From Niveispirillum fermenti (GTDB lineage: Bacteria; Pseudomonadota; Alphaproteobacteria; Azospirillales; Azospirillaceae), in assembly GCF_048066175.1 (NCBI RefSeq), contig NZ_JBLTXA010000012.1:79796-143795 (forward strand): 64,000 nucleotides of DNA, written 5' to 3'. Both the position numbers and the translations under genes were made by a program. The stretch's first letter is position 1. Every line of letters begins with the position of its first letter. Positions 54,464 to 62,296 of this stretch are shown here, piece after piece. Below the pieces are notes generated by a model that saw only the letters and a program-made list of their open reading frames with translations, ran no database searches and had not been told where the DNA came from.

Positions 54464-55678
54464 ATGACGATTCTTGCCAAATACACCCAGCTTCGTGAGC
54501 ATTACCATCGCATCGCGGGTGCTGGCCGCGACCCATTCACCGTTCGCTTCGAACGGCTGATCTCCTCCACGGAAGGCGTGCTGAACGGCCGCCGGACCAT
54601 CCTGCTGGGGACCAACAATTATCTGGGCCTGACCTTCGACCAGAGCTGCATCGACAAGGGGGTCGAGGCGCTGATCGAACAGGGGACGGGCACGACCGGT
54701 TCGCGCATTGCCAATGGCAGCTACAGCGGCCATGCCGACCTGGAAACCGAACTGGCCGATTTCTATGGCCGGCAGCATTGCATGGTCTTCACGACCGGCT
54801 ATCAGGCCAATCTGGGGGTCATCTCCACCCTGGTCGGCAAGGATGACATCCTGGTCATCGACAGTGACAGCCATGCCAGCATTTATGATGCCGCCAAGAT
54901 GACGGCGGGGCAGGTCGTGCGGTTCCGTCACAACGATCCCGACGATCTGCACAAGCGTCTGCGCCGTCTGGCCGACCATCCCGGCAACAAGCTGGTGGTG
55001 GTGGAAGGCATCTATTCCATGCTGGGCGATGTGGCCCCGCTGAAGGAATTCGCCCAGGTCAAGCGGGAGAATGGCGTCTATCTTCTGGTGGACGAGGCCC
55101 ATTCCATGGGCGTGCGCGGCGATACGGGCCGCGGTGTCGCGGAAGAGGTCGGGGTGGAGGCCGATGTCGATTTCATCGTCGGCACCTTCTCCAAGAGCCT
55201 GGGGGCTGTTGGCGGGTTCTGCGTCTCCGACCTGCCGGACTTCGACGTGATGCGTGTGGCCTGCCGGCCCTACATGTTCACGGCCTCGCTGCCGCCGTCG
55301 GTCATCGCCAGTTCGCTGCAGGCGCTGAGGCGCCTGCGGGAGGAGCCGGGCCTGCGTCACCGCCTGACGGCCAATTCCCGGCGCCTGTATGACGGGCTGC
55401 GCAATCTGGGATTCCAGGTCGGACCGGATTGCAGCCCGATCGTGGCTGTCTCCCTGCCGTCCAAGGAACTCGCCATCGCCTTCTGGAACAAGCTGCTGGA
55501 ATCCGGCCTGTACATTAACCTCGCACTGCCGCCGGCCACGCCGAACAGCCTGTCGCTGTTGCGTACCAGTGTCAGTGCTGCGCATACGCCGCAGCAGATC
55601 GATCAGGCGGTTGAGATGTTCGCGAAGGTCGGCCGGCAGTTGGGCGTGCTGCCCACGCTGGTCCAGGCCGCCGAGTAA
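54464..55678 (+). CDS. spt: Serine palmitoyltransferase
   Basis: PLP enzyme of the alpha-oxoamine synthase family, 404 residues, condensing serine with an acyl thioester to give 3-ketosphinganine. PLP-binding residues are in place: His137 (SDSHASIYD), Asp210 and His213 (LLVDEAHSMG), and Lys244 (TFSKSLG). An Arg in LRTSVSAAHT near the C terminus fits the bacterial SPT substrate Arg. The neighbouring ACP, acyl-AMP ligase and reductase favour SPT over the related 8-amino-7-oxononanoate or 5-aminolevulinate synthases. Confidence 0.9.
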   Translation: MTILAKYTQLREHYHRIAGAGRDPFTVRFERLISSTEGVLNGRRTILLGTNNYLGLTFDQSCIDKGVEALIEQGTGTTGSRIANGSYSGHADLETELADFYGRQHCMVFTTGYQANLGVISTLVGKDDILVIDSDSHASIYDAAKMTAGQVVRFRHNDPDDLHKRLRRLADHPGNKLVVVEGIYSMLGDVAPLKEFAQVKRENGVYLLVDEAHSMGVRGDTGRGVAEEVGVEADVDFIVGTFSKSLGAVGGFCVSDLPDFDVMRVACRPYMFTASLPPSVIASSLQALRRLREEPGLRHRLTANSRRLYDGLRNLGFQVGPDCSPIVAVSLPSKELAIAFWNKLLESGLYINLALPPATPNSLSLLRTSVSAAHTPQQIDQAVEMFAKVGRQLGVLPTLVQAAE

Positions 55679-55717
55679 GCCGGGCCAGGTCCGTCCCGCC
55701 CGATCTTGCATGATCAG

Positions 55718-55755
55718 AAAGCCCCACGAACACCGATGGTGTTCGCGGGGCTTTT
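55718..55755 (+). terminator. Rho-independent terminator after spt
   Basis: A 17-bp stem with one A-C mismatch (55718-55734 with 55738-55754), loop GAT, T-run at the end. Confidence 0.85.
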
Positions 55756-55892
55756 CTGTTGGAGCTGAATCCCTCGGGACATGGACGCCCAATCTGGCAG
55801 ACCCTGATTTCTGCCCTTCAATGAAGCATGGTCCCGGCCGCTTTCCCCGCCATCCATGACCTTTCGCAAGCTCCATGCGATTTTGCGGACAA

Positions 55893-55925
55893 ATCATTAT
55901 TGCGAGTTGTTGTCATTATCGATAT
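55893..55925 (+). promoter_or_regulatory. Weak Fur/Irr-like site upstream of the siderophore receptor
   Basis: ATCATTATTGCGAGTTG followed by TGTCATTATCGAT. The TCATTATC half resembles a Fur-box half-site, and the pairing with a TonB receptor supports iron control. The match is poor. Confidence 0.25.
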
Positions 55926-55988
55926 CACCCCTTGTGAATTGACCGGGAGCAAGCCCGGCATCGACAAGGCAGTTGGAAGGGTGTTGAA

Positions 55989-58175
55989 ATGATCCGTCGT
56001 CGCCTGATAAGCGCGATTACCACCGGTGCGACCCTGGCAGGGGGGAGTGCGCTGGCGCAGCCGGCCCAGCAGGCCATGACCGATGAGATCGTCGTGACCG
56101 GCCGTTACCAGGCCGACAAGCTGTCAACGCCCCAGCATGCCTTGCCGCTGGTCGATACGCCGCAATCGGTGACGGTGATTGCCGATGACATGATGGCCGA
56201 ACAGGGGCGGCGTACCCTGCGCGACGCCATGCGCAACATCACAGGCGTCAGCTTCCAGGCCGGCGAAGGCAATCCGCCGGGCGGTTCGGATGCGTTCAAT
56301 GTCCGTGGCTTTTCGGCCCGCGACGATATTTTCGTCGATGGCATCCGTGACCCCGGCAACTATTTCCGCGACCCGTTCTATGCCGAGCGGATCGAGGTCA
56401 CCAAGGGACCGGCGTCGGCTTTCGCGGGGCGCGGCAATGTCGGCGGCACGGTGAATATCGTGACGCGCCAGCCCCAGATGAAGAACCGCATCGGCGGTGA
56501 GGTTGGGGTTGGAACCGCGTCGTTCTATCGCGGGACCGCCGATATCAATCAGGTGGTCAATGCCGATGCCGGGATTGCCGTCCGTCTGACCGCCATGGCG
56601 CACAGCGCCGGCGAACCCGGCCGCGACCATGTGGAGAACAAGCGCTGGGCATTGGCGCCGTCGGTGGGTTTCGGCCTGGACGGCGACACGAAGATCATCC
56701 TCAGCTATCTGCATCTGCGGCAGGATGACCGGCCCGACGCCGGCCTGCCCAACGGTCGTAACTTCAGCCTGGGCGGCTCCGGATTCGAAGGGCGGGTAGC
56801 GCCGGTGGACCGCAGTAATTTCTACGGCTACGCTACGGATTACCGCGATGTGGAGACCAACACCGTCACCGCCCGCATCGAACACAATTTCTCCGACAGC
56901 CTCTCCATTGGCAATATCACGCGCTATGCGCGGGTCCATAACGACCAGATCATCTCTTCCCCCCGGTTCGTCGGCACGGTGACCAGCCTGGGGCCGAATA
57001 CCCAGGCTGTCGGCAACCGGAAGCCGCGCAACCAGGTCGACCAGCTTTTCATCAATCAGACGAACCTGACCGCCACGTTCGATACCGGCGCCATCAAGCA
57101 TACGCTGGTCGTGGGTGGCGAATATGTGGACGAATCGAATGAGAACCGGCGGCGGCTCGATGCCAATGGGCCGGCCACCAGCCTGTTCAACCCCGTTCTC
57201 CAGTCAGCGGCGCCGATCGCCTATAACGGGACGCGCGCCCGCACCGATGTGGAAAGCGCGGCGCTTTATGTCTTTGATACGATCGAACTGACCGAGCAAT
57301 GGAACATTGTCGCCGGGCTGCGGCACGATTGGGTGAAGACCCGGGCCCGCGGCTTCGATGATGTCGGCACCCTGCCGAACTTCGCCATCGATTACACGAT
57401 CAAGGACAGCGAATGGAGCGGCAATGCCGGGCTGGTGTTCAAGCCGACCACCAATTCCAGCCTCTATGTCGCCTATGGCACCTCGTTCGAGCCCGGCAGC
57501 GGGGCGGAGGTGGTGCAGCTTGCCGGTGGCAACAACAACCCGCCTGTGACCGGCGCCAACTTCTTCGTCGAGCCGGAGACGTCGCAGGCCTGGGAAGCGG
57601 GTGCCAAGGTCGAACTGATGGATGGTGCGTTGCAGCTTTCCACCGCGCTGTTCCAGATTATGCGGGATAATGCCCGCACGCCCGGCGTCAATCCAGGTGA
57701 TCCCGCCGTGGTACTTGACGGCGCGCAGCGTGTGCGCGGCCTGGAAGTGCAGGCGGTCGGCCGCGTCACGGCACGCTGGAACCTCTTTGCCGGCTATACC
57801 CATCTGGACGGCAAGGTGACCAGGTCCAACCGGCCGTTCGAAGTGGGGCAGCGGCTGGATGGCGCGCCTGCCCATTCCGCATCGGTCTGGACCAGCTACG
57901 CTGTCACGGATGATCTGCTGGTGGGTGGTGGCATGCAATATACGTCCAGGCGCAACAGCAATGTCCGCGCCTCGGCCACTGCCGATTTCGTCATCGTGAC
58001 ACCGTCCTATACGGTGTTCGATGCGTTTGCCGAGTATCAGTTGACGGACAGGGTCAGCCTGCGGGCCAATGTTTACAATATCGGTAATGAAACCTATTTC
58101 TATTCCTTCGCCAGCGGCCAGTCGATCCCCGCGGCCAGCCGTTCGGGGACGCTGACGCTTTCGTTCGAGATGTAA
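55989..58175 (+). CDS. TonB-dependent siderophore receptor (Fiu/PiuA-like)
   Basis: 728 residues: signal peptide (1-23), TonB-box-like DEIVVTG (about 32-38), plug (about 55-165: SVTVIADDMMAEQGRRTLRDAMRNITGVSFQAGEG) and a barrel ending in aromatic LSFEM. The sequence style matches catecholate siderophore receptors. The next gene is a PiuC hydroxylase 19 bases downstream, the usual Fiu/PiuA-PiuC pairing. A GGAAGGG site precedes ATG. Confidence 0.93.
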   Translation: MIRRRLISAITTGATLAGGSALAQPAQQAMTDEIVVTGRYQADKLSTPQHALPLVDTPQSVTVIADDMMAEQGRRTLRDAMRNITGVSFQAGEGNPPGGSDAFNVRGFSARDDIFVDGIRDPGNYFRDPFYAERIEVTKGPASAFAGRGNVGGTVNIVTRQPQMKNRIGGEVGVGTASFYRGTADINQVVNADAGIAVRLTAMAHSAGEPGRDHVENKRWALAPSVGFGLDGDTKIILSYLHLRQDDRPDAGLPNGRNFSLGGSGFEGRVAPVDRSNFYGYATDYRDVETNTVTARIEHNFSDSLSIGNITRYARVHNDQIISSPRFVGTVTSLGPNTQAVGNRKPRNQVDQLFINQTNLTATFDTGAIKHTLVVGGEYVDESNENRRRLDANGPATSLFNPVLQSAAPIAYNGTRARTDVESAALYVFDTIELTEQWNIVAGLRHDWVKTRARGFDDVGTLPNFAIDYTIKDSEWSGNAGLVFKPTTNSSLYVAYGTSFEPGSGAEVVQLAGGNNNPPVTGANFFVEPETSQAWEAGAKVELMDGALQLSTALFQIMRDNARTPGVNPGDPAVVLDGAQRVRGLEVQAVGRVTARWNLFAGYTHLDGKVTRSNRPFEVGQRLDGAPAHSASVWTSYAVTDDLLVGGGMQYTSRRNSNVRASATADFVIVTPSYTVFDAFAEYQLTDRVSLRANVYNIGNETYFYSFASGQSIPAASRSGTLTLSFEM

Positions 58176-58194
58176 CCCCAAGGGGCCGCTTCAC

Positions 58195-58875
58195 ATGATG
58201 CTTGAGCTTGAAGCGGTCCTGGATGCGGATGCGGTTCGCCGCATCCGCGCCCTGTTCGAGACGGCCCCCTGGGTCGATGGCAAGGTTACCGCCGGTTATC
58301 AGTCCGCCCTGGTCAAGAACAATGAGCAATTGCCCGGGGATTGTCCGCAGGCGCGGCAGGTGGGGGCGGAGATCCTGACGGCCCTGTCGCGCAGCCTGCT
58401 GTTCCAGTCGGCCGCACTGCCCAGGGCTGTCTTTCCACCTCTTTTCAACCGCTATAGTGTCGGGCACGGCTTTGGCGCGCATGTCGATAATGCCTGGCGA
58501 CCCCTCGCTGACGGGCGCCGGATCAGGACTGATCTTTCCGCCACCCTGTTCCTGTCCGACCCGTCCGACTATGATGGCGGAGAACTGGTGATCGAGGATG
58601 GTCACGACAGCAAGCGGGTCAAGCTGCGCGCCGGCAGCATGTTCCTTTATCCGGCTACCACCCTGCACAGCGTCACCCCGGTGACCAGGGGCGTGCGCTT
58701 GGCCTCCTTCTTCTGGATTGAAAGTCTGGTGGCCGACGCAGGCCGGCGCGACATCCTGTTCGATATGGATATCGCCATCCAGTCCCTGCGCCAGCGTGTG
58801 GGCGATGACGACCCGGCGATGATCACACTGACCGGCTGTTATCACAATCTGCTGCGCACCTGGTCGGTCGGCTGA
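58195..58875 (+). CDS. piuC: PKHD-type Fe(II)/2-oxoglutarate hydroxylase PiuC
   Basis: 226-residue dioxygenase. The metal triad is HVD in GAHVDNA (about residues 97-99) plus the distal His in TTLHSVTPV; Arg in TRGVRLASFFW binds 2-oxoglutarate. PiuC homologues sit beside siderophore receptors and are iron-regulated; the substrate is not settled. It is encoded with the receptor and converges with the UroD-like gene. Confidence 0.92.
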   Translation: MMLELEAVLDADAVRRIRALFETAPWVDGKVTAGYQSALVKNNEQLPGDCPQARQVGAEILTALSRSLLFQSAALPRAVFPPLFNRYSVGHGFGAHVDNAWRPLADGRRIRTDLSATLFLSDPSDYDGGELVIEDGHDSKRVKLRAGSMFLYPATTLHSVTPVTRGVRLASFFWIESLVADAGRRDILFDMDIAIQSLRQRVGDDDPAMITLTGCYHNLLRTWSVG

Positions 58876-58884
58876 CCGGCAACT

Positions 58885-58932
58885 GACGCCGCACCGCTTG
58901 TGCGGCGTCGCCTGGCCGACGGATGTTGGCGC
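58885..58932. repeat. Structured extragenic repeat, copy C (core only)
   Basis: A perfect 10-bp stem GACGCCGCAC/GTGCGGCGTC around CGCTT (58885-58909), then GCC...GGATGTTGGC (58914-58930). It matches the core of copy A closely, including the same loop, with paired changes T-to-C and G-to-A style in the stem. The flanking long hairpins are missing. It lies between the convergent piuC and UroD-like genes. Confidence 0.65.
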
Positions 58933-58941
58933 AAAACGGTA

Positions 58942-59949
58942 TCAGGGGCGATCGTGCCGGGGGGTGCGGGCCATCTGCACAAGCATGTCCAGATTGGCGG
59001 CGGGAACCGACAGGGGCAGGGAACAGCCGGGCGCCAGGACGAAACCCGGGCCCTTCAACCGGGCCAGCAACCCGGCCACCTCATCCGTGCATCGGGCGGC
59101 GGTGCCATGGGTGATGGCGCCATCGGGTCGCGGCCCAGTGGAGAGGCTGCCGCGGCTGGCCAGCAGGCTCTCCGGTGCCGGATTGCCGGGCGACGGATCA
59201 TAATGCAGCAGGGCCTGCCGCGCCGTGGCGAACAGTTCATGATGTATCCCGTCACCATGCAGGTGCAGGATGTTGAAGGGCAGGGCCGACGCTGCCGCCA
59301 GGCAGGCCAGGTCTCCTGACAGGCACAGGCTGGCATAGTCATCGGCCGTGAACAGGGGCTTCCGCGCCGTCTGAACGGCCAGGAAGATGCCATCGGCCCC
59401 CGCATCGGCCAGGGCCGTTACCAGCCGCCGGCAATTTTCCGTCAGGATGGCGAGCCCCTGTGCCACCGCGTTCGGATCAGCGTGGCGGTGCCGGTCAAAC
59501 ATGCCCGGTGGCGCCAGTTTCACGGCCAGACTGGCCGGGCCGTACAGTGTGGTCAGCAAGGGTATGCCGGCGGGCAGCCGCCGGCGGATCAGCCGCGTGG
59601 CGGCCACGATGCGCGCCGCAAAGCCGCCGCCGGGATTCAGCAGCGGCAGGCGGCCCCAATCCGACATTGTTTCCACGATTGTCCGTGTGATGCGCCGCCG
59701 GCCCAGGGCGTCGGCCGGATCGGGCGCATCCTCCACCCCGTAATCGCGCAATTGCCAGGTCGATGCCGGTGTCAGCTTCACAAGGTCCAGGTCGAACCGC
59801 GCCTGCCAGGCCAATGTCGCGTCGGCCAGCATCCCGGCATCCTGATCGGCGGCCGGATGATGGTGATGGGCGAAGACCGGGCATATGGGCGCGGGCGTAC
59901 CGGCCAGCACCAGACCCAGCAACTCCCCATGGCGTGGCAGGATTGTCAT
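58942..59949 (-). CDS. Uroporphyrinogen decarboxylase-superfamily protein
   Basis: 335 residues, TIM-barrel UroD/cobalamin-methyltransferase superfamily. The C-terminal stretch VLAPGCSLPLSVPAANLDMLV matches the conserved superfamily end, and FNILHLHGD sits where MtaA/MtbA enzymes have the zinc HxC motif, here HxH. The N-terminal HemE signature (RQAGRY) is absent; there is an unusual His cluster (FAHHHHP, about 26-32). It is therefore unlikely to be haem-pathway HemE. It may be a methyltransferase or decarboxylase acting on a small molecule. Coupled to the cytidylyltransferase by an ATGA overlap. Confidence 0.8.
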   Translation of the reverse strand: MTILPRHGELLGLVLAGTPAPICPVFAHHHHPAADQDAGMLADATLAWQARFDLDLVKLTPASTWQLRDYGVEDAPDPADALGRRRITRTIVETMSDWGRLPLLNPGGGFAARIVAATRLIRRRLPAGIPLLTTLYGPASLAVKLAPPGMFDRHRHADPNAVAQGLAILTENCRRLVTALADAGADGIFLAVQTARKPLFTADDYASLCLSGDLACLAAASALPFNILHLHGDGIHHELFATARQALLHYDPSPGNPAPESLLASRGSLSTGPRPDGAITHGTAARCTDEVAGLLARLKGPGFVLAPGCSLPLSVPAANLDMLVQMARTPRHDRP

Positions 59950-60401
59950 GCGGAAGGGGGAACCGGGTTCGGGCCCCGTCGCAGGCGGGTGCTGGAAATG
60001 CCGGCAGCACGTGGCAGGAAATGCACGGTGATGCCGCGCGCCAGCAGGGCGGGTTCCAGCCTTTGCCAGCGCGGCGTGTGCTGCCAGTCGGCGCCGATGA
60101 AGGCGGCATTCACCCCATGCGCCTCCAGAAAGGCGGCGAAGGTGCTGGTATCGTCCATGGACACCGACACGGCCAGCGCCTCTCCCACACAAGCCAGGCC
60201 CGCGACGAGTTCACGCCGCTCGGCCTGGGACACAAGGGGAGGGTGCCCCTTGACGCGCATGATGATCTCGTCGTCGGGGATGCCCACCAGCAGGCGACGA
60301 CAGCGCGCGGCGGCGGCCTGCAGATAGCGCAGATGCCCCACATGCAACAGATCGAACGCACCCGATGCATAGCCCAGTGCCGGCATGCGGATATCCGTCA
60401 T
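59946..60401 (-). CDS. TagD-like cytidylyltransferase
   Basis: 151 residues. The nucleotidyltransferase signature GAFDLLHVGH (residues 14-23), Arg in QAERRE (about 60-65), GADW (104-107) and ISSTR (136-140) are those of glycerol-3-phosphate/ethanolamine-phosphate/RfaE-type cytidylyltransferases. It would make CDP- or ADP-activated X from a phosphate of X. It begins at ATG 60401 overlapping the LicD-like stop by four bases. An obvious donor-maker for the LicD-like enzyme. Confidence 0.88.
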   Translation of the reverse strand: MTDIRMPALGYASGAFDLLHVGHLRYLQAAAARCRRLLVGIPDDEIIMRVKGHPPLVSQAERRELVAGLACVGEALAVSVSMDDTSTFAAFLEAHGVNAAFIGADWQHTPRWQRLEPALLARGITVHFLPRAAGISSTRLRRGPNPVPPSA

Positions 60402-61777
60402 GTCCCGTCCCCCGTAAGGCGCGCGGCGATATCCCGCGCCAGCCCGTGCGCGGCCAGCCTTTGCGCCAGATGCCGGGCCATGTCGGTCCGTCCCGCCATC
60501 AGATTGTCGGCCAGCCGGATGGCGGCCACACTGCCCAGATAGGCGGTGAAGCCGCGCAGGTTGGGGGCGGCCACCAACGTGTCGAAACACGGGTCCGGTG
60601 TGCGCCAGTCGCCATAGGTCGCGGATAGCAGGGCGGCCGGATCATCCGGCTGCGGCAGCCGGCGACCCAGTGCCGGCACATCGACCAGCCGGGAGGTGAA
60701 GGCGGGCACCGTGGCTTCGCGAAGAATGACGCCCGACGGATGCCGCCAGCGAGAAACGAACCTTTCCCCCTCCCGCCCATATTCGGTGATGTCGACCGTC
60801 AGCCCGGTGGGCTGGTGGACCAGGGCGCGGAAGCCCCCGCTGTCCACCCCATGTGGCTGGGGCCTGAAATCGCCCGTGCTGACGAGTGTTTCCGCGACCT
60901 GTGCGCTGGTGGCGGGCGGCATGACCGCAAGGTCGATATCCTGGTCCCCCGGCAGAAGATCGCCATCGCGGGCCAGCCCCAGAAGGGTGCCGGCATGGAT
61001 CACGACGGGCAGGCCCCGCGTCAGCACCAGCCGTTCGATCACGGCCAGGATGCGGGACTGGCGGCGGCGGGTATTAATACGCGCCGTCATGGCCTTGTCG
61101 CCCACGGGTGCCTGATGTGCTGTCAGATGCGACGCAAGCGACAGCGCGATGGCCGTGCTTTCGGCAAAGCGCAGCCCCCCATGCAGTGCCATGGCCTGCT
61201 GAAGCTTCAGAAGATGATGCACCGCCACCTGTCCGGCCGGTACCGCCCTCACCAGGCGGGTGATTTCCGCAAGGACCTGTTCATGCTGGCCCAACAGGCA
61301 TTGAATCTCCCAGCGTGGCGGCAGCAGGGATAGGGGGATCTGCGTCAGCCCGCGCTCGCGCTGGCGCATCCAATGCAGTTGCGCGGCGGGATCGGCTTGC
61401 CGCCCTGCAATGGCGACCATCAGTGCCATCCCGGTATCCGGCCTGTCCGGCAGGGACATCAGCCGTTCGGCGCAGCGCTGCGCCTGGTCCAGATAACCGG
61501 CGCCCAGCGCCAGCACCCCCTCGCAGCGGGCAAGATGGTGTGGCTGGAACAGGCTGCCCAGGTCGGCAAGCACTGTCAGCGCCTCCTCCCACCGTTCCCC
61601 GACGGTGGCGGCATTGACCAGCAGGTCGGCCAGCACGGGTGCCGGCTGCTGGCGGAACGCCAGCAGCACATCGGCATAGGCTTCCTGGACCTGTCCTTCG
61701 GCCAGCCGCCGGTTCACACGGGCAACGAGATCGGCAGGCCCCTGACCGGGTGGCGACGGGGTGGTGGATGCCGGCAA
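60398..61777 (-). CDS. TPR protein with C-terminal LicD-like phosphotransferase domain
   Basis: 459 residues from a proposed TTG start at 61777 with GGGGATCG upstream; no ATG is well placed. Residues about 15-225 are helical repeats of TPR style (LAEGQVQEAYADVLLAF, WEEALTVLADL, GYLDQAQRCAERL). Residues about 245-459 match the LicD/fukutin nucleotidyltransferase fold: HAGTLLGLARDGDLLPGDQDIDLAV (261-285) with Asp278, Asp280 and Asp282. LicD enzymes transfer phosphocholine-like groups from CDP donors to glycans. First gene of a three-gene operon. Confidence 0.82.
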   Translation of the reverse strand: MPASTTPSPPGQGPADLVARVNRRLAEGQVQEAYADVLLAFRQQPAPVLADLLVNAATVGERWEEALTVLADLGSLFQPHHLARCEGVLALGAGYLDQAQRCAERLMSLPDRPDTGMALMVAIAGRQADPAAQLHWMRQRERGLTQIPLSLLPPRWEIQCLLGQHEQVLAEITRLVRAVPAGQVAVHHLLKLQQAMALHGGLRFAESTAIALSLASHLTAHQAPVGDKAMTARINTRRRQSRILAVIERLVLTRGLPVVIHAGTLLGLARDGDLLPGDQDIDLAVMPPATSAQVAETLVSTGDFRPQPHGVDSGGFRALVHQPTGLTVDITEYGREGERFVSRWRHPSGVILREATVPAFTSRLVDVPALGRRLPQPDDPAALLSATYGDWRTPDPCFDTLVAAPNLRGFTAYLGSVAAIRLADNLMAGRTDMARHLAQRLAAHGLARDIAARLTGDGT

Positions 61778-62296
61778 TGATCGATCCCCGATTGGGCGAC
61801 AAGGGAAGCTGAATATCGGTTGAAGCCTGCCACAGTGGCCGGGCCAGGGTGAAGCGGAAATGGTTGTCCGGGGATGGGGTGCAATGTATGGGTGCGGGTG
61901 TCGATGCGCGGGCAGGTTCCCTGGTCCGCGGCAGTATCGTCCGCATGCCCTGCGCCGGGCGCTGCCCAGCCTTGTCGGCGCCATTGCCGATTTTTGTGGC
62001 GCCAGGGGGGCGGGGCCCCCATATTCCGCAGCGTACCGAGTGGCTGTGGGGCCCCCGGTGGCCCATGATGCGCCACCATTAAGATACGCCCCGTTGATGA
62101 AAGTCGGGTCGTGTCGCTGCCCATCGCCTGATGGTGCCGCCCTTCGCTTTCCGAACCAGTCGAGCCGCTCATGCGCAACCGTCGGCGACGGGGTCCTCCC
62201 GCCGTCCGTCATCCCTTGCGCTCTCCCCGGCGTCAGGCCCTTTCTGCGGCCTTGCGCGGGTGGTGCGCTCGTCTGTTGTTTGAAGAAGGCATCTCC
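61778..62296. other. Divergent region between the LicD-like operon and the helicase
   Basis: About 520 bases. It contains two GGGGCCCCC runs (about 62012 and 62048) but no clear promoter, RNA gene or well-supported frame. Open frames on both strands run through it but lack codon bias and start signals. Confidence 0.45.

Larger units (their letters stand above)
55679..55988. other. Intergenic region spt to siderophore receptor
   Basis: About 310 bases. It holds the spt terminator (55718-55755), then an AT-richer stretch (55880-55930) with a Fur-like half-site. No gene is seen. Confidence 0.5.

Noticed and set aside
62171..62296. ATG extension of the helicase by 42 residues
   Set aside because: Arg/Pro-rich sequence unlike helicase N termini; the TTG at 62297 has a better site and fits the family start.
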